A DNA stretch of 64,000 bases, taken from positions 1 to 64,000 of IMG/VR virus record IMGVR_UViG_3300033995_001000; one strand, given 5' to 3'. The stretch comes from a virus. The notes beneath the pieces were generated by a model. The model saw only the letters and a list, made by a program, of their open reading frames with translations, did not search any database and had not been told where the DNA came from. Below are positions 1 through 8,526 of this stretch, one piece after another. A program made the translations under genes and the position numbers. The first letter of the stretch is position 1. The number at the start of each line of letters is the position of its first letter.

Positions 1-2
1 AA

Positions 3-521
3 CCTGAGGGTGACGAAATGGGTATGGAAGAACCTGAAGGTGAAATGGCTGAGGGTGATTCTGGCATGTTTGATGATGAAGACGAAGCACTTTCTGCGGG
101 TAAAAAATTAGCAGATAATATTTTTGGTGAAGGTCATGATGAAGAAGATGGTGAAGAATATCGTTCAAAAATTAAAGGTGTTAACCCAAAACATGGTAAA
201 CACATGGAAGATGTTATCGAAGGACTTTTTACCGAATCTAAAGTTGATGACATATTAAAAAAATACTTCAAGGTTGAGGAAAACGAACGTAATTTAATCG
301 AAGCTAAAAAACAAAAACTTAATTTAATTAAAGAAAACAAATCAAAAACGATTAGTAAAATTAAGATTGTTTCTGAAAGTATTTCTCAAGAAGTTGCATC
401 AACTAAATTGGTTTCCAAATACCCTAACGCTAAATTAGTGGGTAAAACAAATCACAAAAATTTAGTTTTTGAAATGAATAATAAACAACTTAGAGTTACG
501 GTTAAAGGTCAGATACTATAA
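3..521 (+). CDS. Acidic protein of unknown function, 5' end outside window
   Basis: The frame is open to the left edge, and the codons before the first ATG (position 18) continue the same Pro-Glu-Gly-Asp-rich pattern, so the true start is probably upstream. The visible part has an acidic Glu/Asp/Met-rich N-terminus, a Lys-rich helical middle and a short C-terminal domain rich in Val and Lys. Its stop overlaps the next ATG by one base, so the two genes are probably translationally coupled. I do not recognise the family. Its place two kilobases before the terminase suggests a virion or packaging-related role, which is inference only. Confidence 0.7.
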   Translation, partial: PEGDEMGMEEPEGEMAEGDSGMFDDEDEALSAGKKLADNIFGEGHDEEDGEEYRSKIKGVNPKHGKHMEDVIEGLFTESKVDDILKKYFKVEENERNLIEAKKQKLNLIKENKSKTISKIKIVSESISQEVASTKLVSKYPNAKLVGKTNHKNLVFEMNNKQLRVTVKGQIL

Positions 522-931
522 TGAGTTATTTAATATATGTTAATGAATTAGGCCCTAATTATAAGGGAGATAACATATATGAATTCATATTTTCTGATAC
601 TTTAGAAAAAATATGGGGGGATAATTGGGAGTCAAAACCATCAAATGGTTACCCACTACCACCTGATTTAGAATTTATACGAAAAGTAGGAACTCTAAAA
701 GATGACCAAGTTACATTATCAGTTATCCAAAATTCTGATTACTTCTCAATGATGGATTCTATGGATGGAGTAATTGCGATGGCTTGGGAGAACGAAAGTG
801 ATGATGTCGATTTTGACCATCAAAAAAGATTAGTGTTTAGATTCGGTGACGAAGAAACCACAGTCAAAGATAAATTATATGAACGTGATATCGTTTTAGA
901 ATTTGAAAAAAAGGTTGTCTATGAAAACTAA
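521..931 (+). CDS. Conserved-looking hypothetical protein in the packaging operon
   Basis: 136 residues, starting on the last base of the previous stop codon. The sequence looks like a compact soluble alpha/beta protein with several aromatic residues and an acidic middle (Glu-Ser-Asp-Asp-Val-Asp). There is no signal peptide or membrane segment. The last 11 bases overlap the next gene, so the two are probably co-translated. T4 carries neck and tail-completion genes just before its terminase, and this protein could be an equivalent, but I see no diagnostic motif and assign no function. Confidence 0.7.
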   Translation: MSYLIYVNELGPNYKGDNIYEFIFSDTLEKIWGDNWESKPSNGYPLPPDLEFIRKVGTLKDDQVTLSVIQNSDYFSMMDSMDGVIAMAWENESDDVDFDHQKRLVFRFGDEETTVKDKLYERDIVLEFEKKVVYEN

Positions 932-1850
932 CCAAAAACAATTAAAATTAATACAACACGGGTTGAAGGCTTCCACTGTCACTAAATTAAGTGAATCACA
1001 AGTGGATATTTTGTTTAACAGACTGAATGAGTCTAAAAAAGAAAATAAAGAACAAGTTACCAAAACTACTGAGCCCGCTAAAGAAATTGTTAATATAGGA
1101 ACTCAAGGAGGTGAATTACCAAATAACCCAACAGGAAAGGGATATAAGGTTGAGAAAAAACCTGATGGTACTATGAAAGCAACACCTATGGAGACTGAAA
1201 TGACCGAAGACACTGATTCTGAAATGAATTGGTTAATGAAAGGTGATACACAAGACCCAGTTCAAAAAGGACCTACAGGTGACGGTGACCCTGATTCATT
1301 ACAAGAGTATAAAAATCTTGCGGAAAAATTTGAGTCTAAAAAACAACAAAAATATTTCTTCGCCAAATGCGGTGATGGTAAAACAAAAGAACAAAAAAAA
1401 TGGTGTAAAATGGCTGAAGAATTTGCCGATAAAACAAACTTTAAAAAGTTACCTGAAAAGAAAAAAACTGAAGCTAAAGAAAGCGGTTTAAATAATTTAG
1501 TTAATAAAGTTTCTGCGGCATATGCTGGTGGAGTAAAAAATAAGTTGAATTCCATCTCCCCAAGCGTTACATTTGGTGAGAACGAAATAGAGAAAAAAAT
1601 TATGAAGTTAGTGGAAAAACATATCACACCAAAAATGACTAAGCAGGAATTCCTTAATTTAGTTAAAGAACAAGGTACTAAAACGGCGCCATCAAGACCA
1701 GGGGTTAAACCTGATGTTGATACCCCAACAAGACCCTCAAAACCTGCAACACCGTACCAACCTAAGCCAGGAGTTAAACCAGCCCCTAAAGCGAAAACAA
1801 AGGTACCAAGTTGGTTATCATTTAAATCATTAGGAATTAAATTAAAGTAA
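921..1850 (+). CDS. Lys/Pro-rich hypothetical protein
   Basis: 309 residues from the ATG at 921. A TTG at 903 is in frame, but the ATG gives a simple 11-base overlap with the previous gene and is preferred. The N-terminus (MKTNQKQLKLIQHGLK) is a short amphipathic helix like the leaders of other small genes here. The middle is Lys/Glu-rich low complexity with one segment containing two Cys. The C-terminal 60 residues are a Pro/Lys/Thr-rich linker ending in a short hydrophobic-basic tail. No enzyme motif is visible. A structural or packaged role is possible, but the function is unknown. Confidence 0.65.
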   Translation: MKTNQKQLKLIQHGLKASTVTKLSESQVDILFNRLNESKKENKEQVTKTTEPAKEIVNIGTQGGELPNNPTGKGYKVEKKPDGTMKATPMETEMTEDTDSEMNWLMKGDTQDPVQKGPTGDGDPDSLQEYKNLAEKFESKKQQKYFFAKCGDGKTKEQKKWCKMAEEFADKTNFKKLPEKKKTEAKESGLNNLVNKVSAAYAGGVKNKLNSISPSVTFGENEIEKKIMKLVEKHITPKMTKQEFLNLVKEQGTKTAPSRPGVKPDVDTPTRPSKPATPYQPKPGVKPAPKAKTKVPSWLSFKSLGIKLK

Positions 1851-1854
1851 GAAA

Positions 1855-3180
1855 ATGAGTCTAAATCCAAATACAGAAAAAAATCTAAAAGTTAAAAAAT
1901 TTTTAGAAAAAAAATTAGTTAGTGAAGGTTTAACTAATAGTGAACGTAGTCTTTTAAGTGAGTTAAAAAATAACTTAAAAGAAGCTCCTATTGATTATGA
2001 AGGCCCTGAAAGAATGGAACCTGGTATTGAAAGAAAAATTACATCCAAAGGGACTCCTTATAATAACTTTCCAGCAATCCCTAATATGGATATGGATAAG
2101 GATTATATTGAATTAATCTCCTCAAAAAGATTTAAAGATTCTGTAGATAAAGTTAGAAGAGCCATGGGTGATACCAGAGCAATCCAAGGAGCGAATCCAT
2201 TAAATTCATTAATGATGACCGCAATGCAATCGCTACAAACAGTTGTGTCGATTCAAATGCAAAACAAAGAAGTTTTAGAACAACTTGCGGTTGATTTAGT
2301 TATTAAAGAAATGGGTATTCCTGAAGGAGCGATGCAGTTTGATGCTAAATTGGTTATGCAACCAATGGGAGCGTCTCAAGGAATGCAAGAAGAACCTGAA
2401 ATGCCAAGTGAAGAAGAAATCGAAGAGTTTATGGGTGATGCCGAAACATTTGATTTGGAGAGAGCGAAAAGAAGATTTATTAACTCACTTATTCAAGGGG
2501 CCGCCTTCAAAGGGGGACATATGTTTAATTTAGTTTCAAGAGAACTTAATGACGTTGACCCTAGATTAATGAATTTATACACCGTGTCGCAATCTTTAAT
2601 GGAACACGCATATTGGTTATTCCCTGATATGGAAGGAATGGCTGGCGGTGGCGGTGGTCAAATGGGACAATCAGAAGTTGATACCGAAACAGACCCACCA
2701 ACAGTAAAAGCGAGGGCAATGACGTTCCCACTTTTAGTTCATGAATTGGTTAAAGGTGTTTATGAAATATTTGGTACTCACGGTTTACCTGATGACCCAA
2801 GACAACAAGAAATGATTATGAAGGCTGAGGATACTTTACCAGCTGAGATTTGGGATTCTCGTTTAGGACCAATTTTTTGGGAAAAATTCTTAGAGGCTTA
2901 CCCGATGGAATTGTTTGATGAGGATATGAAACATATCCAACACTACTTATTTATGAGATTTTCTAAATTAAATGCTGAAGAATTTTTCAGAGTTGCTAAA
3001 CTTATACTTTCAGGTAACCCACAAGGAACTCAATTTATTCAGAGAATGGTTAATGAAATCGTTACTGAACTGAAACAATATGATGCTGAAGAAGCGTTAA
3101 GTGGTGGTGATGATGAAGAAGATGACGATGATGGATTAGATGATTTCTTAAGTGGTTTAGGTATATCAAGACCAAAATAA
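1855..3180 (+). CDS. Putative virion or packaging protein upstream of the terminase
   Basis: 441 residues, 4 bases after the preceding stop and 6 bases before the terminase ATG. The N-terminal 60 residues are charged and helical. The middle is Met/Gln-rich and helical (residues about 85-180). A Gly-rich linker follows near residue 265, then a helical domain with many aromatics, and the C-terminus is a run of Asp/Glu. T4 has its small terminase gp16 at this position, but this protein is much longer and I cannot see a gp16-type domain. It is best left as a conserved T4-like phage protein of unknown role, possibly linked to packaging by position. Confidence 0.7.
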   Translation: MSLNPNTEKNLKVKKFLEKKLVSEGLTNSERSLLSELKNNLKEAPIDYEGPERMEPGIERKITSKGTPYNNFPAIPNMDMDKDYIELISSKRFKDSVDKVRRAMGDTRAIQGANPLNSLMMTAMQSLQTVVSIQMQNKEVLEQLAVDLVIKEMGIPEGAMQFDAKLVMQPMGASQGMQEEPEMPSEEEIEEFMGDAETFDLERAKRRFINSLIQGAAFKGGHMFNLVSRELNDVDPRLMNLYTVSQSLMEHAYWLFPDMEGMAGGGGGQMGQSEVDTETDPPTVKARAMTFPLLVHELVKGVYEIFGTHGLPDDPRQQEMIMKAEDTLPAEIWDSRLGPIFWEKFLEAYPMELFDEDMKHIQHYLFMRFSKLNAEEFFRVAKLILSGNPQGTQFIQRMVNEIVTELKQYDAEEALSGGDDEEDDDDGLDDFLSGLGISRPK

Positions 3181-3186
3181 TGAAAC

Positions 3187-4956
3187 ATGTCAAATTTAAC
3201 CAGAGAACAGGTACTAATAGAGTACGTAAAATGTCATAAGGACGTACAATATGCGTTAAAAACATATCTACAAACATACGATAACACAGTTTCTAAATAC
3301 GTACCGTTAGAATTATTTCCTGACCAAGTATCATTACTTGAGGATTACGAAAATTACAACGAAAATATTGCCTTAAAATATCGACAAGCGGGTGTATCTA
3401 CGGTTACCGCAGCTTGGGCTTCGATGAAACTTTCTTTTGCTAAGAAAAACAAACCCGAAAAAATCCTTATAATAGCCAATAAACTTGATACGTCATTAGA
3501 GATGGCTAACAAGATTAGAGCTTTTATCAGTCAATGGCCAAGTTGGGTCGGTATTGATTTTGCGGTAGAAAAAAACTCACAAAAACATTATAAACTAAAT
3601 AACGGTAGTGAGGTTAAAGCCGTTGCAACATCTAAAGATGCCTTACGTGGATTTACACCAACAATACTTGTATTTGATGAGGCGGCATTTATCGAGGCCG
3701 ACAGTGATTTTTGGGCAGCTTGTATGGCGTCCTTATCTACAGGTGGTAAAGTAATCGTAGTCTCAACACCAAATGGTTATGACCGAATTTATTATGAGAT
3801 ATACGACCAAGCGTTAAGGAATATGAATGACTTCAGGATTTCTGAAATGTATTGGTACCGTGACCCTCGTTACACAAAAGATTTATATTTGGTTAAAACC
3901 GACGATATGATTCACTATCTTTTAAATAAAGAAGAATACAGTGAAAAAGATATACTCAGTTGGTCCCATATACCCGCACACGAAAGAGATTATAAAGAAC
4001 TGAGAGAATTAATGAATCAAGGTTATAAACCTTGCTCGTCTTGGTTTGAAGCGATGGTTAAGAAATTAAAATATGATAAACGTAAAGTATCTCAGGAGTT
4101 GGAATGTAACTTCTTAGGTTCAGGTGATAACGTATTTGATTCTAAAATGTTACAAACAATTAGAGAAAATTCTATTGTAGAACCCAAGAATAAAATGATG
4201 GGTAATGCTTTGTGGATTTGGAAAGAACCTGTCGTTGGACATAAATACATTATGGGGGTCGACGTTTCTCGTGGGGATAGTGAAGACTTTAGTTCGTTCC
4301 AAATCATTGATTTTGACGAAAGAGAACAAGTTGCGGAATATGTTGGTAAATTACCTCCTGATACTATGGCGGAAATTTGTTATAAATGGGCCAACATGTA
4401 TTCATGTTTTATTGTGATTGATATCACAGGTGGAATGGGAGTTTCCACCTCAAGAAAATTACAGGAAATGGGTTATAAAGACTTATATGTTGATGGTGTT
4501 GACACCGCTAATAAGTGGAAATACGATTCTAAGTCCCATGAAAAAATACCAGGAATTAATTTTAATAATAAAAGAGTTCAAATTATTGCTTCATTTGAAG
4601 AAGGGATGAGACATGGGTTTAAAATCTACAGTTCAAGACTTTTCAATGAAATGAATACTTTCATTTACATTAATGGTCGTCCTGACCACCAAAAAGGACA
4701 TCATGATGACTTAATTATGTCAGTCGCCATGGCAACTTATGTTGCTGAGTCGTCATTTAGTAATTTAACTAAAGTTGTCGAACATACTAAGGCAATGATT
4801 GAGTCTTGGGCGGTTAGCAATAATGACCAAGTTGCGAAAAATTTAGAATTTAATCCTGTTATACCACACATGTCAGAAAGAATAGGTCAATATAATAATC
4901 AGAACATGTCTAAAGAAGATTATCAAAAGTACGGTTGGTTATTTGGTATTAGATAA
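3187..4956 (+). CDS. terL: Terminase large subunit (T4 gp17 type)
   Basis: ATPase-nuclease that pumps phage DNA into the prohead and cuts concatemers. It has 589 residues; T4 gp17 has about 610. The Walker A motif is KYRQAGVST (residues 64-72), Walker B is ILVFDEA (160-166), and the coupling motif VVSTPNG is at 191-197. The RNase H-like nuclease has its first acidic residue in GVDVSRGD (Asp359), a second in IVIDITGG (Asp412) and a third in HHDDLIMS (507-508). The full set of catalytic residues is present, so the enzyme should be active. It ends a tightly spaced gene series that starts at the left edge. Confidence 0.97.
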   Translation: MSNLTREQVLIEYVKCHKDVQYALKTYLQTYDNTVSKYVPLELFPDQVSLLEDYENYNENIALKYRQAGVSTVTAAWASMKLSFAKKNKPEKILIIANKLDTSLEMANKIRAFISQWPSWVGIDFAVEKNSQKHYKLNNGSEVKAVATSKDALRGFTPTILVFDEAAFIEADSDFWAACMASLSTGGKVIVVSTPNGYDRIYYEIYDQALRNMNDFRISEMYWYRDPRYTKDLYLVKTDDMIHYLLNKEEYSEKDILSWSHIPAHERDYKELRELMNQGYKPCSSWFEAMVKKLKYDKRKVSQELECNFLGSGDNVFDSKMLQTIRENSIVEPKNKMMGNALWIWKEPVVGHKYIMGVDVSRGDSEDFSSFQIIDFDEREQVAEYVGKLPPDTMAEICYKWANMYSCFIVIDITGGMGVSTSRKLQEMGYKDLYVDGVDTANKWKYDSKSHEKIPGINFNNKRVQIIASFEEGMRHGFKIYSSRLFNEMNTFIYINGRPDHQKGHHDDLIMSVAMATYVAESSFSNLTKVVEHTKAMIESWAVSNNDQVAKNLEFNPVIPHMSERIGQYNNQNMSKEDYQKYGWLFGIR

Positions 4957-4963
4957 TATTTAT
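4957..4963 (+). promoter_or_regulatory. TATTTAT late-promoter-like element
   Basis: TATTTAT lies 14 nt before the ATG of the 51-residue gene at 4978 and directly follows the terminase stop codon. It is one of a series of identical elements in front of structural genes. The promoter role is inferred. Confidence 0.5.
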
Positions 4964-4977
4964 TAATAAAATATCAC

Positions 4978-5133
4978 ATGGGACTAACTTCTAGAAAAAA
5001 ATCGGGGAACAAACTTAATGGTAGTAAATTAAACGTACCTGGTCAGGGTATTAGTAATGTTAGACCTGGTGGTGATAATAAAATAAACCAACAAAAGGGT
5101 GACCCTAATGGAAAGAAAGGTAAACAAAATTAA
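4978..5133 (+). CDS. Small basic Gly/Asn-rich protein, 51 residues
   Basis: A 51-codon frame (MGLTSRKKSG...) sits between terminase and portal with a TATTTAT element 14 nt before its ATG and an A-rich leader. The protein is basic and rich in Gly, Asn and Lys, with no hydrophobic core, so it is probably disordered. Placement, spacing and codon use match its neighbours. I see no known motif. It could be a small head-assembly or DNA-binding protein, but nothing in the sequence proves this. It was too short for the usual ORF length cut-off. Confidence 0.6.
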   Translation: MGLTSRKKSGNKLNGSKLNVPGQGISNVRPGGDNKINQQKGDPNGKKGKQN

Positions 5134-5170
5134 CTATTTAATTATAGATAATTAGAATTAAATTTATTAC

Positions 5171-7015
5171 ATGGAAAACAATCAAAATAATCAATTTACA
5201 GTTTGGCAGAGGCTATCTCAAGCCTTCGGTCCTAACGCCCTGTTAAATCAAGATTATCCAACATATAAGTTAGACAAGACTGAGTTATTAAAAACGACAT
5301 CAAAACAGGAATACGATAAAGAAAAATTACAAGCTCAACAAACGTATTACTTAGCCAATCAATGGACTAAAATTGAGAGTAACTTATACACTCAAGCGGT
5401 TTATTATGAACCAACAAGATTAGCATCATTCTATGATTATGAATCAATGGAATATACTCCTGAAATTTCGGCGGCTTTAGATATCTACGGTGAAGAATCA
5501 ACAACTGTTGACCAAAATGGTTACATGTTACAAATATATTCAGAATCTAAACGTATTAAATCAATCTTAATTGACTTGTTTAATAATGTTTTAGATATCA
5601 ATACTAATTTACCGATGTGGACAAGAAATACCGCAAAATACGGTGATAATTTTGTTTATTTAAAATTAGATGCTGAAAAAGGTATTGTTGGATGTATGCA
5701 ATTACCAAATATTGAGATTGAACGACTTGAAAGAGGTATGGCGGCAAAATCGGCAAACGTCGAGGAACCCGCAGAAAATAAAGGTTTAAGATTTAAGTGG
5801 AAGGCTAAAGACATGGAATTTAATTCATGGGAAATTGCCCACTTTAGATTATTAGGTGATGATAGAAAATTACCTTATGGTACTTCTATGTTAGAAAAAG
5901 CGAGACGTATTTGGAAACAATTATTATTATCGGAAGACGCAATGTTAATCTATCGTACCTCAAGAGCCCCTGAAAGACGTGTCTTTAAAGTCTTTGTAGG
6001 TAATATGGACGATAAAGATGTTGAGTCGTATGTACAACGTGTTGCGAACAAATTCAAACGTAGTCAGGTTGTTGATAGTCAATCAGGTAATGTTGATATG
6101 AGATTTAATCAAATGGCGGTTGACCAAGATTATTTTATTCCTGTACGTGACCCTGCTCAAGCATCTCCAATTGAGACTCTACCAGGTGCACAGAATTTAG
6201 CGGAGATTGCCGATATTGAATACATCCAAAAGAAATTATTAACCGCCCTTAGAGTTCCTAAAGCGTTTTTAGGGTTTGAGGAAGTTGTTGGTGATGGTAA
6301 GAATTTATCATTACAAGATATCCGTTTCGCAAGAACAATTAATAGAATTCAAAAATCTATGATTGCGGAAATGAATAAAATAGCTATCATCCATTTATTC
6401 TTATTAGGGTTTGAAGATGAATTGTCAAACTTTACATTAGGTTTAACTAACCCATCAACACAGGCCGATTTATTAAAAATTGATGTTTGGAAAGAAAAAG
6501 TTTTATTATATAAAGATGCAGTAACGGCAATCGAAGGTATTGCACCAGTTTCTGTAACTTGGGCTAAGAAACACGTATTAGGATTCTCTGATGAAGAAAT
6601 TAAATTAGATTTACAACAACAACGTATTGAAAAAGCGGTTGGTGCTGAATTAACTAACACGGCGACTATTATCAGTCATACAGGTGTATTTGACAATATT
6701 GATAAACTATATGGTGTTAAATCAGGCGCAACTCAAACTGTGGGAGCAACCCCACCACCTCCAGGAGGTGAATCAAGTGGTGGAGGATTAGGAGCACCTG
6801 AAGATATGGGTGGAGGGGCTCCAATACCACCACCACCAGGACCTGAACCAGGAGGTGAAGCGGAGATAACACCTGAATCATATAAACGTGATAACTTAAC
6901 AATTTTATTAGAAAGTGATAACTTAACAGATTCGGATTCATTTATTGATTTGTCTAAAGCAAGAAATTCTTTAGGTGAAATGGAAAAAGAGTTAAACAAA
7001 CTTCTAAAAGACTGA
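5171..7015 (+). CDS. gp20: Portal protein (T4 gp20 type)
   Basis: Dodecameric ring at the head vertex through which DNA enters and leaves. The protein has 614 residues against about 524 in T4. The segment YTPEISAALDIYGEEST (residues about 97-113) is the typical gp20-family signature at the start of the core. The extra length is mostly a Pro/Gly-rich disordered linker (residues about 520-570) followed by an acidic helical tail containing LLE. It follows the terminase and a small gene, and precedes two helical genes and the protease, as in the T4 head cluster. The leader is A/T-rich with no Shine-Dalgarno. Confidence 0.95.
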   Translation: MENNQNNQFTVWQRLSQAFGPNALLNQDYPTYKLDKTELLKTTSKQEYDKEKLQAQQTYYLANQWTKIESNLYTQAVYYEPTRLASFYDYESMEYTPEISAALDIYGEESTTVDQNGYMLQIYSESKRIKSILIDLFNNVLDINTNLPMWTRNTAKYGDNFVYLKLDAEKGIVGCMQLPNIEIERLERGMAAKSANVEEPAENKGLRFKWKAKDMEFNSWEIAHFRLLGDDRKLPYGTSMLEKARRIWKQLLLSEDAMLIYRTSRAPERRVFKVFVGNMDDKDVESYVQRVANKFKRSQVVDSQSGNVDMRFNQMAVDQDYFIPVRDPAQASPIETLPGAQNLAEIADIEYIQKKLLTALRVPKAFLGFEEVVGDGKNLSLQDIRFARTINRIQKSMIAEMNKIAIIHLFLLGFEDELSNFTLGLTNPSTQADLLKIDVWKEKVLLYKDAVTAIEGIAPVSVTWAKKHVLGFSDEEIKLDLQQQRIEKAVGAELTNTATIISHTGVFDNIDKLYGVKSGATQTVGATPPPPGGESSGGGLGAPEDMGGGAPIPPPPGPEPGGEAEITPESYKRDNLTILLESDNLTDSDSFIDLSKARNSLGEMEKELNKLLKD

Positions 7016-7022
7016 TATTTAT
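7016..7022 (+). promoter_or_regulatory. TATTTAT late-promoter-like element
   Basis: TATTTAT begins one base after the portal stop codon and lies 13 nt before the ATG at 7036. The promoter role is inferred from recurrence. Confidence 0.5.
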
Positions 7023-7035
7023 AAATAAAAAAGAG

Positions 7036-7755
7036 ATGACAAATTTTGGAATAATTAAATCGAAGATAGAAGATGTGTTATTAGAATCATATAAAAACAA
7101 CACATTTAAACAAGAATTCAAAAACTTTAAAAAGTTAGTTTTAGAAAATAAAAAAATATGCAAACTTTTTTATTTATATGATGATTTATCTTCTAATAAA
7201 GGATTATCGGAATCTATCGTTAATGAATATGTGAATGAATGTATAACCATTTATGAAAATACCATTAATAAAATACAAGAGTCGGATATTACACCATTAA
7301 AGTCTTGGATTAAAAATTCTAAGGTTGACAATCAGTATAATAATATTGATAATTTATTCTCGAGAGATGTCCTAACAATCGAATCAAGAATAACTAGTAA
7401 AAAATACATTTCAGAATCTCTTAAGAAATTACCTATCAAGAAAGCAGATACTGTTCAAATATCGCTAACTTCTATGGTTAATGTTGCAAATAAAACAATC
7501 ACAAATTTTATTGATTCATTAACTGAGTCAGATAAAAAAGAATTAACAAAACTTTTATCTGAAGATGACGTTACTTTAAACCAAAAATTTGATGATGTTA
7601 AAAAAAGTGTTGTAACTAAATTAACTGAAATGAAAAATAATAATGAAGATAACTCAACTCAAACAAGAATTGATGAAACTCTTGATAAAGTAATTTCAGA
7701 AAAATACGACAAGTTAACTTATTTCAAACTTAAAAGTTTGAATGAGAATCTTTAA
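7036..7755 (+). CDS. Helical charged protein between portal and protease, possible prohead core component
   Basis: 239 residues, almost entirely Lys/Glu/Asn/Ser-rich and predicted helical by composition, with no Cys-rich or enzyme motif. T4 encodes the prohead core proteins gp67 and gp68 between portal gp20 and protease gp21, so synteny suggests a prohead core role. Sequence similarity to those small proteins is not evident, so this stays an inference. It has its own TATTTAT element and an A-rich leader. The stop codon overlaps the stop of the convergent bS21 gene by four bases (TTAA at 7752-7755). Confidence 0.7.
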   Translation: MTNFGIIKSKIEDVLLESYKNNTFKQEFKNFKKLVLENKKICKLFYLYDDLSSNKGLSESIVNEYVNECITIYENTINKIQESDITPLKSWIKNSKVDNQYNNIDNLFSRDVLTIESRITSKKYISESLKKLPIKKADTVQISLTSMVNVANKTITNFIDSLTESDKKELTKLLSEDDVTLNQKFDDVKKSVVTKLTEMKNNNEDNSTQTRIDETLDKVISEKYDKLTYFKLKSLNENL

Positions 7756-7946
7756 TCGTTATTTGATTTATATTTTTTCTGAACGTATTTCGCTTTTGAA
7801 ATCATATTCCTATTTTTAACAGATTTTTTTTGGAATTCTTTTCGTTCATTTAATTCCTTACTTTGCCTTGTCTTTATGACTTTGCTTTTGTAAATTTTTA
7901 ACGCTTTTTCAAGAGTTACATTTTTTTCTACCTTTATGATTAACAT
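7752..7946 (-). CDS. rpsU: Phage-encoded small-subunit ribosomal protein bS21
   Basis: 64 residues, the usual length of Bacteroidota bS21. The N-terminus MLIIKVEKNV fits the family's MLIIPVKDGE-type opening. The pattern ALKIYKSK, then KELNERKEF, then KKSVKNR and KAKYVQK follows the family without gaps. Tyr54 is present, the position reported in Flavobacterium johnsoniae to help hold the 16S anti-Shine-Dalgarno on the ribosome platform (literature numbering from memory). It lies on the opposite strand inside the head module. A phage copy could replace host bS21 and alter initiation choice; that is inference. The leader has no Shine-Dalgarno. Confidence 0.85.
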   Translation of the reverse strand: MLIIKVEKNVTLEKALKIYKSKVIKTRQSKELNERKEFQKKSVKNRNMISKAKYVQKKYKSNND

Positions 7947-7961
7947 GTTTTTGTGAGTTTA

Positions 7962-7968
7962 TATTTAT
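7962..7968 (+). promoter_or_regulatory. TATTTAT element
   Basis: TATTTAT lies 65 nt before the ATG at 8034, between the divergent bS21 gene and that gene. The spacing is longer than usual, so confidence is lower. Confidence 0.35.
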
Positions 7969-8033
7969 TTTGACTATTGCAGTAAATATACCTATTTTTA
8001 TTAAAACAATAAACTTAGAAATTATGAAATTTA

Positions 8034-8504
8034 ATGAAAAAGGGTAAAACCTCACACATTCACGGATTCAACACTGCCAAGGTAGTATATGGAACAGTTG
8101 ATTCGATGAATTTAAAGTCACTCTATCTTAACATCCAAACATGGGTAGAACCAACTACAGAGTGCGAAAATTGGACAAGGACAGTTCTCAATATGAGCAG
8201 AGCCATAAAACATTCGGTCTACGAATCCTTAGATAAAGAGTTATTTGATGATAAATTTATAGTAGATTTAGATTTAAGGTCCAGCGGATTAAATCAAGGT
8301 AAAAAATCTTTTATGAACTTAGAGATTAATTTCTTTTTAAATCATGAAGGACATGACTTTAAATCAAAAGAAATTAAAGATTCACTTAAAGATATTACTA
8401 ATAGAATTTTTTACGAAAACTTTATCGGTAACGATTACTTCAACTTTTATCTAACTAAAAAAATCAAAACAAACGATGATACGCTACAATTAGAGAATGT
8501 TTAA
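8034..8504 (+). CDS. Hypothetical head-cluster protein
   Basis: 156 residues. An ATG at 8024 is in a different frame and stops after seven codons, so 8034 is used. The sequence reads as a soluble alpha/beta protein with a His-rich start (KTSHIHGF), several Trp and an acidic tail. No motif that I recognise is present. It sits between the presumed core protein and the protease, where T4 has gene 68. The stop codon is followed at once by the TATTTAT element of the protease gene. Function unknown. Confidence 0.65.
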   Translation: MKKGKTSHIHGFNTAKVVYGTVDSMNLKSLYLNIQTWVEPTTECENWTRTVLNMSRAIKHSVYESLDKELFDDKFIVDLDLRSSGLNQGKKSFMNLEINFFLNHEGHDFKSKEIKDSLKDITNRIFYENFIGNDYFNFYLTKKIKTNDDTLQLENV

Positions 8505-8511
8505 TATTTAT
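8505..8511 (+). promoter_or_regulatory. TATTTAT element that supports the protease start
   Basis: TATTTAT lies 15 nt before the ATG at 8527. This spacing matches other genes and argues for 8527 rather than the upstream in-frame ATG at 8497, which overlaps the previous gene. Confidence 0.5.
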
Positions 8512-8526
8512 AATAAAACATTTGAG

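Noticed and set aside
903-920. TTG start at 903 for the Lys/Pro-rich gene
   Set aside because: The ATG six codons later gives a normal short overlap, while TTG starts are not needed elsewhere in the window.
1262-1870. Minus-strand 202-codon frame opposite the Lys/Pro-rich gene
   Set aside because: It lies wholly across a well-placed + gene in a tight operon and has no domain pattern or leader; a shadow ORF.
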